A DNA stretch of 45,817 bases from Fibrobacter sp. UWP2. Its GTDB lineage: Bacteria; Fibrobacterota; Fibrobacteria; Fibrobacterales; Fibrobacteraceae. The stretch spans positions 1 to 45,817 of the forward strand of contig NZ_FQYM01000024.1 in NCBI RefSeq assembly GCF_900141705.1. The letters run 5' to 3'. The position numbers and the translations under genes were made by a program. Shown here in pieces: positions 6,086-13,138 of the stretch. The notes below the pieces were generated by a model. That model was not told where the DNA came from, did not search any database, and worked only from the letters and a program-made list of their open reading frames with translations. Within the stretch, counting starts at the first letter, position 1. The number at the start of each line of letters is the position of its first letter.

Positions 6086-6274
6086 TCAAGACAGTCCAAA
6101 GCTTTCATGAAGCGGATGGGCTTCAAGAATATCCGCCGCAATCTTGGCAAGCATAACGACCTTTTTGTAGTCGCCTACATCTGCACCGACTATCCGTTCT
6201 ACAAGGGAAAATTGAATGTTGCCGCAGACAACGTAATCGATATCATCCAGCCTCAAAATCATTTCGATGCGCAT
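6086..6274 (-). CDS. Hypothetical protein, 62 aa, antisense to operon direction
   Basis: Reads from an ATG at 6274, overlapping the end of the gene before it by 32 bases. The product has plausible strand and helix segments (LRLDDIDYVVCGNIQFSLVE; YKKVVMLAKIAADILEA) and no recognised domain. The opposite strand also offers a reading frame, 6047-6340 (MNRLITSICAWILSR at its start), with Fibrobacter-like codons in its first 70 residues but an unnatural end. I cannot settle which strand is used here. Confidence 0.35.
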   Translation of the reverse strand: MRIEMILRLDDIDYVVCGNIQFSLVERIVGADVGDYKKVVMLAKIAADILEAHPLHESFGLS

Positions 6275-6455
6275 CAAGCAGACTCTGACAGGAGTCATGA
6301 TCCCTGTCCTGATAAAGCGCAAGATACTCGGATTCGCTGACACCGTAAATCACGTAATGCCCACCGTCTTTATAAAGGAAAAGTTCATGCCCGTCATACT
6401 CTGCTTGAAAGAACACCGGACTGTCAATGTCGGTAATAACGCTGTCAATAATCAT
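6243..6455 (-). CDS. Hypothetical protein, 70 aa, antisense to operon direction
   Basis: A purine-rich ribosome binding region (AGAGGTTAAAGGC) precedes the ATG at 6455. The product is acidic and beta-rich (IDSPVFFQAEYDGHELFLY; GGHYVIYGVSESEYLALYQD), which looks like real protein; the reverse strand does not. No family is recognised. It points against the surrounding rightward genes, as extra cargo genes in phage-like elements often do, and overlaps the downstream small ORF. Confidence 0.5.
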   Translation of the reverse strand: MIIDSVITDIDSPVFFQAEYDGHELFLYKDGGHYVIYGVSESEYLALYQDRDHDSCQSLLDAHRNDFEAG

Positions 6456-6492
6456 GCCTTTAACCTCTAACAAAAGAATAGAAAAAGAATTT

Positions 6493-6987
6493 ATGGATAA
6501 CGTCCAGGAACAGGTAAACACGCTCGCCAAGGCGCTCAGGCTGCAGGTCATCGAGGCGCTGGTGAAAATCGACCGCGTGAAGTACGGTGCGCCCAAGATC
6601 GATGGCGAGGAACTCTTCTTCACGGTCAAGAGCATCGACGCGCTCCCCTGCTGCACGGCACAGCTGCGCAGGCTCTTCGAGGACACGCACGACTACCACA
6701 ACGATATCGGCATGTACCCGCACGCCGCGACCATCGGCGACCTGGAATACTGCTGCAGGCACCGCACTATCGGCTACAGCAGCAGCCAGCACGTGCCCAA
6801 CTCGTGGCTCCCGAAAAAGCAGGATGCCGACCTGCGCACGCTGCCGGCATTCAGGCAGCTCGCAAACATCTACCGCCCGCTTATCGCCGCAGGCAAGCGC
6901 ATCTTGCCGCCGGTTGACCGCAAGGCCGTCGAGAACGAGGCGGACACAATCATCAACGAACTTGCGACGAATCTTATTGGAGGATAA
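6493..6987 (+). CDS. Hypothetical protein, 164 aa
   Basis: Start at 6493 (MDNVQEQVNTLAKALRLQ); upstream in-frame codons overlap the divergent gene. The product mixes a helical N-terminus, a Cys/His-containing centre (LPCCTAQLRRLF; GDLEYCCRHRTIGY) that might bind metal, and a helical C-terminus. I do not recognise it. Its TAA directly abuts the ssb ATG with the SSB ribosome binding site (GGAGG) inside its last codons, so the two are translated as a unit, suggesting a role in DNA replication or recombination. Confidence 0.7.
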   Translation: MDNVQEQVNTLAKALRLQVIEALVKIDRVKYGAPKIDGEELFFTVKSIDALPCCTAQLRRLFEDTHDYHNDIGMYPHAATIGDLEYCCRHRTIGYSSSQHVPNSWLPKKQDADLRTLPAFRQLANIYRPLIAAGKRILPPVDRKAVENEADTIINELATNLIGG

Positions 6988-7395
6988 ATGTCGACGAACG
7001 TATGCGTATTTATCGGGCGACTCGCCAAGAACCCCGAAATCACCACTCTCCCGAGCGGCAAGGAGCGCACCCGCTTCAGCATCGCCGTGGACCGCGATTA
7101 CAAGAACGAGGACGGCTCGCGCACTACCGACTGGCACAACGTGGTTATCTGGGGCAGCGCGAATTACATCCGCAAGACCCACCTTGGCCAAGGCGACAAG
7201 GTGTGCGTGATGGGCCGCATGGAAAACAACGAGTGGATTGACAACGACGGCATCCAGCACCGCGAAAAGGTGCTGAACTGCAGCAAGATTGAACTGGTGC
7301 AGAAGAAGCGCAGCGACAAGGATGCCGCCGCCGAAGACACCGCAGCCGCAATGCAGCAGGGCACCCTGCAGGAAGAAGACGATTTACCGTTCTGA
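6988..7395 (+). CDS. ssb: Single-stranded DNA-binding protein (SSB)
   Basis: The 135-residue product has an OB fold: NVCVFIGRLAKNPEITTLPS, RTRFSIAVDRDYKN, DWHNVVIWGSANYI, then GDKVCVMGRMEN. A disordered Ala/Gln-rich linker leads to the acidic tip EEDDLPF, the peptide through which SSBs recruit replication and repair proteins. It protects single-stranded DNA in the cytoplasm. Being element-encoded and within the early operon, it probably serves the element's own replication. A host copy is expected elsewhere. Confidence 0.95.
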   Translation: MSTNVCVFIGRLAKNPEITTLPSGKERTRFSIAVDRDYKNEDGSRTTDWHNVVIWGSANYIRKTHLGQGDKVCVMGRMENNEWIDNDGIQHREKVLNCSKIELVQKKRSDKDAAAEDTAAAMQQGTLQEEDDLPF

Positions 7396-7406
7396 TGGAG
7401 GCAACC

Positions 7407-7571
7407 ATGAAGAAACTGTTCTACACGGAAATAAAGAACGCCCAGGGCCAGTATGAGCCGCTCGGTGTAATGACGATGGAAGATGCGTTCAAGTACGCAT
7501 GGGCGCACGACCACGCCACGGTCAAGTTCACCGAGGCTCAGGCGCTCTCGCCCGCAGGCACCGCCCGCTGA
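7407..7571 (+). CDS. Small hypothetical protein, 54 aa
   Basis: An ATG at 7407 after GGAGG, 11 bases past the ssb stop, opens a 54-codon frame. The product has a beta-like start (KKLFYTEIKNAQGQYEPLG) and a central helix (TMEDAFKYAWAHDHATVKF). No family is recognised. Spacing and ribosome binding site support it as a real operon member. Confidence 0.6.
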   Translation: MKKLFYTEIKNAQGQYEPLGVMTMEDAFKYAWAHDHATVKFTEAQALSPAGTAR

Positions 7572-7591
7572 CCGCCCAAAGGAGGCCCGCC

Positions 7592-7906
7592 ATGGGAAAG
7601 CGCAAGGATATCTGGAAGAACCGCACGGTCACGCCCGAAATGATGCAGAAGGCCATCAAGCGCCACAACTTCTATCTCGCTTTCGAAAAGCTCTGCGAGA
7701 AACTCGGCGAGACGAGGAATTTCTTCCGCCTGATCCGACGCCGCGACCCGGAAGCCACCATCGGCGAAATCGCGGAGTTCAAGCGCAAGATGACGCGACT
7801 CCTGGCATTCAATTACGACGTGCACCGCTGCCCCGAGCCGTGCACCAACAAGAAACTCTACGGGGACGAACCACTCAAATACCCGCCCGAATGGAGGGAA
7901 GCATGA
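7592..7906 (+). CDS. Hypothetical protein, 104 aa
   Basis: A strong AAAGGAGG precedes the ATG at 7592. The product is basic and helical (EMMQKAIKRHNFYLAFEKLC; FKRKMTRLLAFNYDVHRC) with a C-terminal Cys pair region (CPEPC). No family is recognised. Its stop overlaps the next start (ATGA at 7903-7906). Confidence 0.65.
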   Translation: MGKRKDIWKNRTVTPEMMQKAIKRHNFYLAFEKLCEKLGETRNFFRLIRRRDPEATIGEIAEFKRKMTRLLAFNYDVHRCPEPCTNKKLYGDEPLKYPPEWREA

Positions 7907-8127
7907 CCGTAATTATCGCCAAAAATCCCGTCGGAAAACGTTATCGCCTCACAGTCGAAGACGACGGTACCCGCGTCAAGCAAATCACTATAACCGGAGT
8001 CGCACCGATGTGGATACAGCAGCGCGTAAACACTTACCGCATAACGAAACCGGACTACCTGAACGTGCTCGCGCTTCTCAAGTCTGAACTGATACGTCAC
8101 GGCGAACTCGAATCCATTACGGCATAA
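7903..8127 (+). CDS. Hypothetical protein, 74 aa
   Basis: Translationally coupled to the previous gene by ATGA. The N-terminal half is beta-rich (MTVIIAKNPVGKRYRLTVED), the C-terminal half helical (DYLNVLALLKSELIRHGELE). No recognised domain, signal or membrane segment. Confidence 0.6.
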   Translation: MTVIIAKNPVGKRYRLTVEDDGTRVKQITITGVAPMWIQQRVNTYRITKPDYLNVLALLKSELIRHGELESITA

Positions 8128-8149
8128 ATACGAACGGAAACTTCAGCAG

Positions 8150-9940
8150 ATGAAAAATTCAAGACCGTGGATGAACAGCGACGTCGCAGCGCTTCGGGCT
8201 GGTCGACAGCCTCACGGGCGAACGTACCGGGCATGCATGATGTTCTGCATCAGACACGGCATCCCGTTCCCCGGGAAAAAGGCTTTCGAAGAAAACAAGG
8301 AACTCGACAAAAAATTCACACAACTACAAGGCATCATCATGACTAAAAAAACACAACCCAAGAAAAGCACGACGGCGAGCGTCAAGGACGCGAAGGCCGC
8401 GGCAAAGGCCAAGGCCACCCCCGACGCCGTGAAGGCCACAAAGCAGGACGCCACGAAGTCTGAAGAACGTTCGTACAGCTTCCGCACCATCGACGTAGAC
8501 AAAATTCTCGGCAATGGCGACAACGTCCGCAAAGTCAACGACATCGAAGATCTCGTCAGCTCGATCCAGGCGCACGGCATCATCAACCCCATCACCGTCA
8601 CGCAAGACGTCGGCATGGCTACTTACTATCGCGTCATCGCTGGTTTCCGCAGGCTTGCGGCCGCAAAGCAGCTCAAGCTGAAGAAGGTCCCGTGCCACGT
8701 GGTAAGCAAGGACACCGAAGGTTTCGATGAAATCCCGCTTTCCGAAAACGTGACGCGAATGGACATGACGCCATACGAAGAATGCATGGCCGTGAAGAGC
8801 CTTTCCAACAGCAAAAAGACGCCCGCCGCCATCGCAAAGCATTTCGGGCGCACGTTGCGCTGGGTACTGGTCCGCAAGAAGCTCGCGGACGCTGGCGAAA
8901 AAGTCCTGAAGAAGGTCAAGGAAGGCGTAATCGAACTTGCACTGGCCGCAAAGATTGCCGACCTCCCGGACAACGTCTTCAAGCGCGAGCTCGAAAGCTG
9001 CTACCGCACGGACAAGTATTTCATCGACGGAGTTCTGGACCGTTACCACAAGGACCTGAGCCGCGCACCGTTCGAGCACGAAGCCTGCCTGAAATGCGAC
9101 AAGTGCAGCGCATGCCAGGCGGACCTTTTCGAGAACGAACCGAAGGCCTACTGCCTCGATCCGAATTGCTGGGCCCGTAAGGCCAAGAAGGCCGCAGAGG
9201 CCAAAGTTAAGAAACTCCAGGAAGAAGGCAAGAATGCACGAATTGGAAAATTCTCCAGTTACGGCGTAGACTGCATGGACGAAGCCGACAAATATGAAAT
9301 CGGCAAGTATGACAGCAGCGGACAGAAGCAAGCCAAGGAAGCCGGCATCCAGAAGAGAGTCCTTGTCGATGCAGCTACTCTCAAGACGTTCGAATACTTT
9401 GACAAGCGAGACCTGCCCGACTACCACGAAGAAACTGAAGAGGAACGCGAAGCAGCAGAAGAAGAAGAAAGAAAGGAATTCCGGTTCCGTAAAACAAAAC
9501 AAGACATGACGAAAAACCGTCTCCGCAAAGCCATTGCGGAAAAGTTCCAGAAATGCGACAAGGATGACGTGATTGCACTGCTGCTCTTTTGCTGCTACGA
9601 CCTTGATGACACAATCGACGAATCGCAGTATGACATTCTCGGAATCAAGAACGACGAAAACCGCTGCGCAGGCCTTTCCGACATCGACAATCAGGTCAGG
9701 CCTTGCGACATCCACGACGCTGTTCTCGGCAGCGTTGAACACATCCTCGAGAGAACCTACGATATCGATATTCTACGGAAGATGTACTCCATCATCACTT
9801 ACGGCGACCCGAAGGAAGCCGAACCCGTGGACGACGAAGTCGAAGACGAAATCAAGCGCCAGGACGAAGAACGCACAAAGAACAAATCCGAAGACGACGA
9901 TGACGATCTTGAAAACGAGGAGGAAAACAGCGATGACTAA
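8150..9940 (+). CDS. ParB-like DNA-binding protein with Cys-rich zinc motif, 596 aa
   Basis: Residues about 107-215 are a ParB N-terminal domain (ILGNGDNVRKVNDIEDLVSS, GIINPITVTQD, VIAGFRRLAAAKQL, ENVTRMDMTPYEE), followed by a KorB-type HTH (TPAAIAKHFGRTLRWVLVRK). Next comes a Cys cluster (CLKCDKCSACQADLF then CLDPNCWARK) typical of plasmid and phage ParB relatives, then a charged helical C-terminus ending in an Asp/Glu run. Likely roles are partition, gene regulation or replication of the element. The first 63 residues read like a separate small protein fused in frame; an ATG at 8339 could be the true start, so the N-terminus is uncertain. Confidence 0.8.
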   Translation: MKNSRPWMNSDVAALRAGRQPHGRTYRACMMFCIRHGIPFPGKKAFEENKELDKKFTQLQGIIMTKKTQPKKSTTASVKDAKAAAKAKATPDAVKATKQDATKSEERSYSFRTIDVDKILGNGDNVRKVNDIEDLVSSIQAHGIINPITVTQDVGMATYYRVIAGFRRLAAAKQLKLKKVPCHVVSKDTEGFDEIPLSENVTRMDMTPYEECMAVKSLSNSKKTPAAIAKHFGRTLRWVLVRKKLADAGEKVLKKVKEGVIELALAAKIADLPDNVFKRELESCYRTDKYFIDGVLDRYHKDLSRAPFEHEACLKCDKCSACQADLFENEPKAYCLDPNCWARKAKKAAEAKVKKLQEEGKNARIGKFSSYGVDCMDEADKYEIGKYDSSGQKQAKEAGIQKRVLVDAATLKTFEYFDKRDLPDYHEETEEEREAAEEEERKEFRFRKTKQDMTKNRLRKAIAEKFQKCDKDDVIALLLFCCYDLDDTIDESQYDILGIKNDENRCAGLSDIDNQVRPCDIHDAVLGSVEHILERTYDIDILRKMYSIITYGDPKEAEPVDDEVEDEIKRQDEERTKNKSEDDDDDLENEEENSDD

Positions 9941-10499
9941 CGAATTGATGATTGATATTGAAACCACGGGCCAGAAGCCCGGATGCAAGGTATTGAGCCT
10001 CGGGGCCTTCGGCTTCGACAAGGACGGCAACCAGGTGGAATTCTACCGCCGTTTCGCCATCGACAAGCAGGCAGATGCCGGGCTCACCGATGACGCCAGC
10101 ACTATGGACTGGTGGCAAAGGCAGTATCCAGAAGCACGCGCCGAAGCTTTCGGCGGCAAAACTGATCCGGCAGAAGGCCTTGGAGAATTCAAACAGTGGT
10201 TCCTGAAGAATTTCAGCACGGGCAAGAATGACGAATTCCGCGTGTAGGCCTGCGGCCTGGATTTTGACTTTCCGATTCTGCAATACTTCATGCGGACTTT
10301 CGGTTATTCCTTTCCGTGGTTCTTCTGGAATCAATATGACTATCGGACCATCAAGAACCTGTTCCCGGTAATCAAGGCGGACGAAGGCAACGTCGCTAAG
10401 CACACTGCCCTGGAAGATTCCAAGGCTCAGATGCGCAGGCTCAGGAGTTTCTTCGTAAAGCTCTACACTGCACGAAAGAACGGCGTCATCAACTTCTAA
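9933..10499 (+). pseudogene. DnaQ-fold 3'-5' exonuclease (Rv2179c-like) interrupted by an in-frame TAG
   Basis: The start overlaps the ParB-like stop. The first 104 codons hold exonuclease motif I (LMIDIETTG). A TAG at 10245-10247 then interrupts, but the same frame continues to 10499 with motif II (GLDFDFPIL), the PWFFWNQYDYRTIKNLF segment characteristic of phage Rv2179c-type exonucleases, and motif III (HTALEDSKAQ). Related proteins carry Trp at the stop position (V-W-x-x-G), so TGG to TAG is the simplest change. The truncated product would lack two catalytic Asp residues and be inactive unless the stop is read through. Without the stop it is a complete 188-residue enzyme. Confidence 0.8.
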
Positions 10500-10531
10500 A
10501 TAAAGCCCGGCGACAATGAAAAAGGCAACCA

Positions 10532-10672
10532 ATGAACGCAAAAAACTTGAAAAGGCAGCTGGTTAACATTTGGATGTGGTTCGTGGCCATCGTGGCCACC
10601 ATGTTCATCGCGTGCTCCATCCTTCTCGGCATCGGATCTGTCGTATTGGGGACGATATCATGGCTAAGATAA
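10532..10672 (+). CDS. Small single-pass membrane protein, 46 aa
   Basis: A basic N-terminus (MNAKNLKRQLVNIW) leads into one hydrophobic helix (FVAIVATMFIACSILLGIG), giving an N-in membrane peptide. A weak AAGG lies upstream. It overlaps the next gene by 13 bases. No function can be assigned; holin-like or regulatory roles are possible. Confidence 0.55.
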   Translation: MNAKNLKRQLVNIWMWFVAIVATMFIACSILLGIGSVVLGTISWLR

Positions 10673-10923
10673 ACATCATGGCCGAAGCCCGCAAAAGGAC
10701 TCTCGAATCGATGCAGCGAGTCGCCGATGCAGCCAAAAACGACGATTCGTCAGAGGTCGCAACGGCCGCAAAGGCCGACAGGAAGTCTCGCATGCGCATC
10801 AACTACATCAGGTGGCGAGACAAGCACATCGAAGAAATCCGTCTCAAGGCCCGCTTGCGCTACCACAAGAACCATCCAGGATCGAAGAAATACGAAAAAT
10901 GCTGGGAGAAGGAGGACAACTAA
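10660..10923 (+). CDS. Hypothetical basic protein, 87 aa
   Basis: The ATG at 10660 lies within the end of the membrane-peptide gene. The product is very rich in Lys and Arg (KADRKSRMRINYIRWRDKHI; KARLRYHKNHPG), suggesting nucleic-acid binding, with no recognised fold. Its stop overlaps the next start by one base (TAATG). Confidence 0.6.
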   Translation: MAKINIMAEARKRTLESMQRVADAAKNDDSSEVATAAKADRKSRMRINYIRWRDKHIEEIRLKARLRYHKNHPGSKKYEKCWEKEDN

Positions 10924-11294
10924 TGGCTATGCAATCACACCACTTGCACACACACGGTCCGCAACCGCTCTACATGCAGATAACCGTCGAAGAATACAAA
11001 GCCCTCAAGAACGAAAACCGCGCGCTCAAGGTGCTCAGCGAGAATGCGGAAAGATGGCACCACATTGACGAATGCCTTCCTGAAGAAGACCAGTACGTTC
11101 TTTGCTGCAATTACGAGGATTCCGCAAATCCTGGCTACGACGTAATGATGGTCGTCAGCAGGACGCTTCAGGGAGGCTCCGTAAAGCAATGGTTCAACGG
11201 TCACGACTATTTAAGCATCGACGACGTAACGCACTGGATGTACTTGCCGAAACACCCGGAGAATGCAAAAACCAATGGAGAACGCCAAAAATAA
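10923..11294 (+). CDS. DUF551-like protein, 123 aa
   Basis: The pattern WHHIDECLPEEDQYVLCCNY followed by VTHWMYLPKHPE matches DUF551, a small domain common in phage and element proteins in the form W-x-x-V/I-x-E-x-L-P then V-T-H-W-x-P. A short coiled-coil (EEYKALKNENRALKVLSENA) precedes it. Function is unknown. GGAGG lies 11 bases before the ATG. Confidence 0.75.
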   Translation: MAMQSHHLHTHGPQPLYMQITVEEYKALKNENRALKVLSENAERWHHIDECLPEEDQYVLCCNYEDSANPGYDVMMVVSRTLQGGSVKQWFNGHDYLSIDDVTHWMYLPKHPENAKTNGERQK

Positions 11295-11424
11295 AACATA
11301 CGTCGTTTGCCACCTATGCGGATTCCGCAAGTGGTGCACAACGGACAAGAACCAAAAGCCGATTTGCCTTGCCTGCAAGACATACGGCGTCAACCCAAGA
11401 TTCACCAAGGACAAATGCAGATAA
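11275..11424 (+). CDS. Small two-CxxC protein, 49 aa
   Basis: The ATG at 11275 overlaps the end of the DUF551-like gene by 20 bases. The product has two Cys pairs, CHLCG and CLACK, 26 residues apart, a likely zinc ribbon, with a basic C-terminus. No specific family. Overlap and lack of a clear ribosome binding site lower confidence slightly. Confidence 0.55.
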   Translation: MENAKNKTYVVCHLCGFRKWCTTDKNQKPICLACKTYGVNPRFTKDKCR

Positions 11425-11459
11425 ACAAATAAACGCTGAAAAAGCAAAGGAACAAACAA

Positions 11460-11567
11460 ATGTCTAACAACCACGAACCGCGCTCAGCGCAGAGCAATGA
11501 TTTTCGGGTGGACACCCGTTTCGCCCAAAAACGACATCGCAAGCGTCGTCAACGGCACCAAACATAG
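11460..11567 (+). CDS. Very small basic ORF, 35 aa
   Basis: The start context GCAAAGGAACAAACAAATG nearly repeats that of the gene at 11655, so translation from here is credible. The peptide ends in an Arg/Lys run (QKRHRKRRQRHQ). A second frame starting at 11497 overlaps it and reads more like protein; only one may be used. Confidence 0.3.
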   Translation: MSNNHEPRSAQSNDFRVDTRFAQKRHRKRRQRHQT

Positions 11568-11637
11568 AAAGCCTTACCAAATCAAACTCATCAACAAGCG
11601 CCTTGCCAGCAACGGCTTGAGGACCATCCGCGCATAG
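11497..11637 (+). CDS. Small ORF, 46 aa, overlapping the previous one
   Basis: An ATG at 11497 opens a frame with natural-looking sequence (MIFGWTPVSPKNDIASVVNG, then a Lys/Arg-rich C-terminus) to a TAG at 11635-11637. It lacks its own ribosome binding site. It might be reached by frameshift or reinitiation from the frame starting at 11460. No family is recognised. Confidence 0.35.
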   Translation: MIFGWTPVSPKNDIASVVNGTKHRKPYQIKLINKRLASNGLRTIRA

Positions 11638-11654
11638 CGCAAAGGAACAGACAA

Positions 11655-11933
11655 ATGGATAACAATAACGAAACAAACAAGCTCCCAGAATTTCTCAAGG
11701 AAATCCTCGAAAGATTAGAAACACGCAAAGACTCACCCAGCGAGAAAATCATAAAGCTGGCTATCGAACGCGACACCATCTACGACAAAATTAACCGCAA
11801 GACGAAGGAACTTGAAGCCATCGAGAACGACGCCCTCGACGAAGTTTCTTTCCTGAAAGCCCAAATCGCCGGACTAAAGGACCAAAAGGAAATTCTCGGC
11901 AAGCGCATCAAGCAGCTGGTGGACGAAACCTAA
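11655..11933 (+). CDS. Coiled-coil hypothetical protein, 92 aa
   Basis: GCAAAGGAACAGACAAATG gives a good start. The product is almost fully helical with heptad-like spacing (EFLKEILERLETRK; KINRKTKELEAIENDALDEV; FLKAQIAGLKDQKEILGKRI), suggesting an oligomeric coiled coil. Function unknown. The composite tRNA-like element begins seven bases after its stop. Confidence 0.7.
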   Translation: MDNNNETNKLPEFLKEILERLETRKDSPSEKIIKLAIERDTIYDKINRKTKELEAIENDALDEVSFLKAQIAGLKDQKEILGKRIKQLVDET

Positions 11934-11940
11934 AACCACA

Positions 11941-12071
11941 TCGGATGTAGCTTAATTGGTTAAAGCGCGGCTATACCCGAATATCGGTTCGACTCCGATG
12001 AAAGAAGGTGTTAAACGGTTACACGCGGGAAGAAGGTGCCGAAGGTTGCGGGTTCGACTCCCGCCATCCGA
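11941..12071 (+). tRNA. Composite tRNA-like element with two T-arms and two D-arms
   Basis: The ends form a perfect 7-bp acceptor stem (TCGGATG 11941-11947, CATCCGA 12065-12071). A normal D-arm (GCTT/AAGC), G26, a 4-bp anticodon stem (CGGC 11968-11971, GCCG 12038-12041) and a 5-bp T-arm (GCGGG-TTCGACT-CCCGC) complete a cloverleaf. But the anticodon loop contains about 66 bases, which include a second full T-arm (ATCGG-TTCGACT-CCGAT, 11983-11999) followed by a second D-like arm (GTGT/ACAC, 12008-12024). No conventional anticodon can be assigned. It could be a fusion of two tandem tRNAs, an intron-like insertion, or a decayed phage tRNA. Confidence 0.6.
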
Positions 12072-12092
12072 GATAATAACAGGAGACACAAC

Positions 12093-12290
12093 ATGAACTT
12101 TGTAAAAATTGGTGAAAATTACATAAACATTGACAACGTGACTACAATCGAAAAAACGGAAAATGGCTATGTACTCCACTTTGCCGGACAAACACACAGC
12201 CGCAAATGCAGTAACGCCGATATGATAAAAATCAAGTTGGCGTTAGATACCGAGAAAATCGTTCTTAACAACCCTCTGGTGGAACCATGA
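12093..12290 (+). CDS. Hypothetical protein, 65 aa
   Basis: AGGAGACACAACATG provides a good start 21 bases after the tRNA-like element. The product is a small beta-rich protein (VKIGENYINIDNVTTIEKTE; NGYVLHFAGQTH) ending in a helix. It resembles in outline small phage proteins with a GENYIN-DNV pattern. No function assigned. Its end overlaps the next start by four bases. Confidence 0.65.
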   Translation: MNFVKIGENYINIDNVTTIEKTENGYVLHFAGQTHSRKCSNADMIKIKLALDTEKIVLNNPLVEP

Positions 12291-12718
12291 ACATCGTTCT
12301 CGCAATCCATCCGAAGTGGGCCACGCTGATTTATTCCGGGAAAAAGACAATCGAATTCCGCAAGTCTTTTCCGAAAATCTACTACCCGCTCATGAAGATT
12401 TTCATTTACGAAACGGCACCAGTTTGCCGCGTCACAGGATATTTCACCTGGGCCGGAACAAAGCGATTCCAGAATGTTGACTGGACAAAAGCCGACGCAT
12501 ACCACAAGAAAATCCTCGACGCCGGCTGCGTGCCTGCAGAAGATCTGAACGCCTACCAGGGCAACCGCAAGACGATTTGTGGATGGGGCGTCGAGAAGAC
12601 GGTAAAGTTTGACAGGCGGCTCACGCTGCTAGACTTTGGCATAAACACACCGCCGCAAAGCTGGTGCTATACCGACTACGAAATCACAGCCTTCGGGCAA
12701 GGGAGATCCGTAAAATGA
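12287..12718 (+). CDS. ASCH/PUA-like domain protein, 143 aa
   Basis: The opening IHPKWATLIYSGKKTIEFRK matches the start of ASCH and related PUA-like domains (xxPxxxxxIxxGxKTxExRK), with a later strand IFIYETAPVCRVTGYF. These domains bind RNA or modified nucleic acids, and are common on phages. The C-terminal part ends in GINTPPQSWCYTD. It is coupled by ATGA to both neighbours. The RNA or DNA target is not known. Confidence 0.75.
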   Translation: MNIVLAIHPKWATLIYSGKKTIEFRKSFPKIYYPLMKIFIYETAPVCRVTGYFTWAGTKRFQNVDWTKADAYHKKILDAGCVPAEDLNAYQGNRKTICGWGVEKTVKFDRRLTLLDFGINTPPQSWCYTDYEITAFGQGRSVK

Positions 12719-12903
12719 CAATCACACTTTCTTGGCCAGTGACAGCCATCATCATCTTCGTCCTTGTCACGCAGATTTGGGCGTGGACGAGGGACGGTAG
12801 CAGTTTCTATTTCCCGATCTCGGACAGGGGTTTCGCAGTCCTGTTCGCTACGTTCATAGACGCATTTTTCATTGCCGTAGTAGGAGGTATTTGGATATGG
12901 TAA
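12715..12903 (+). CDS. Small membrane protein, 62 aa
   Basis: Two hydrophobic segments (WPVTAIIIFVLVTQIWAW and FAVLFATFIDAFFIAVVGGI) flank a short charged loop, giving a two-pass membrane protein. The start overlaps the upstream stop (ATGA). A holin-like role fits the size, but no lysis genes are nearby. Confidence 0.6.
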   Translation: MTITLSWPVTAIIIFVLVTQIWAWTRDGSSFYFPISDRGFAVLFATFIDAFFIAVVGGIWIW

Positions 12904-13097
12904 AAGCAATTGACGACTACACAACTGACGGCTACATAACCATTAAAGAGCTGACAAGTAGCAGGTCGGCGTTCAAGTGCGCGACGTGCGACAACAATAT
13001 AACCGAATTGAGGGCCATGAAGTTCCCGATATGCGACGAGTGCATGAAGGACCTGAGCCGAATAATCTCCGAGCGTAGGAAACCGAAAGTAGGGTGA
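12897..13097 (+). CDS. Small zinc-ribbon-like protein, 66 aa
   Basis: GTAGGAGG precedes the ATG at 12897, inside the end of the membrane-protein gene. Two CxxC pairs (CATC and CDEC, 22 residues apart) suggest a zinc ribbon. The N-terminus is acidic, the C-terminus basic. No family is assigned. Confidence 0.6.
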   Translation: MVKAIDDYTTDGYITIKELTSSRSAFKCATCDNNITELRAMKFPICDECMKDLSRIISERRKPKVG

Positions 13098-13138
13098 TTG
13101 GAGGTGTAGAATATATTAAGAAAAAGGAGCAAAAAAAA

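Noticed and set aside
8324-9742. A 472-codon minus-strand frame opposite the ParB-like gene
   Set aside because: Phe/Val/Cys-rich shadow without ribosome binding site; the plus strand has clear ParB motifs.
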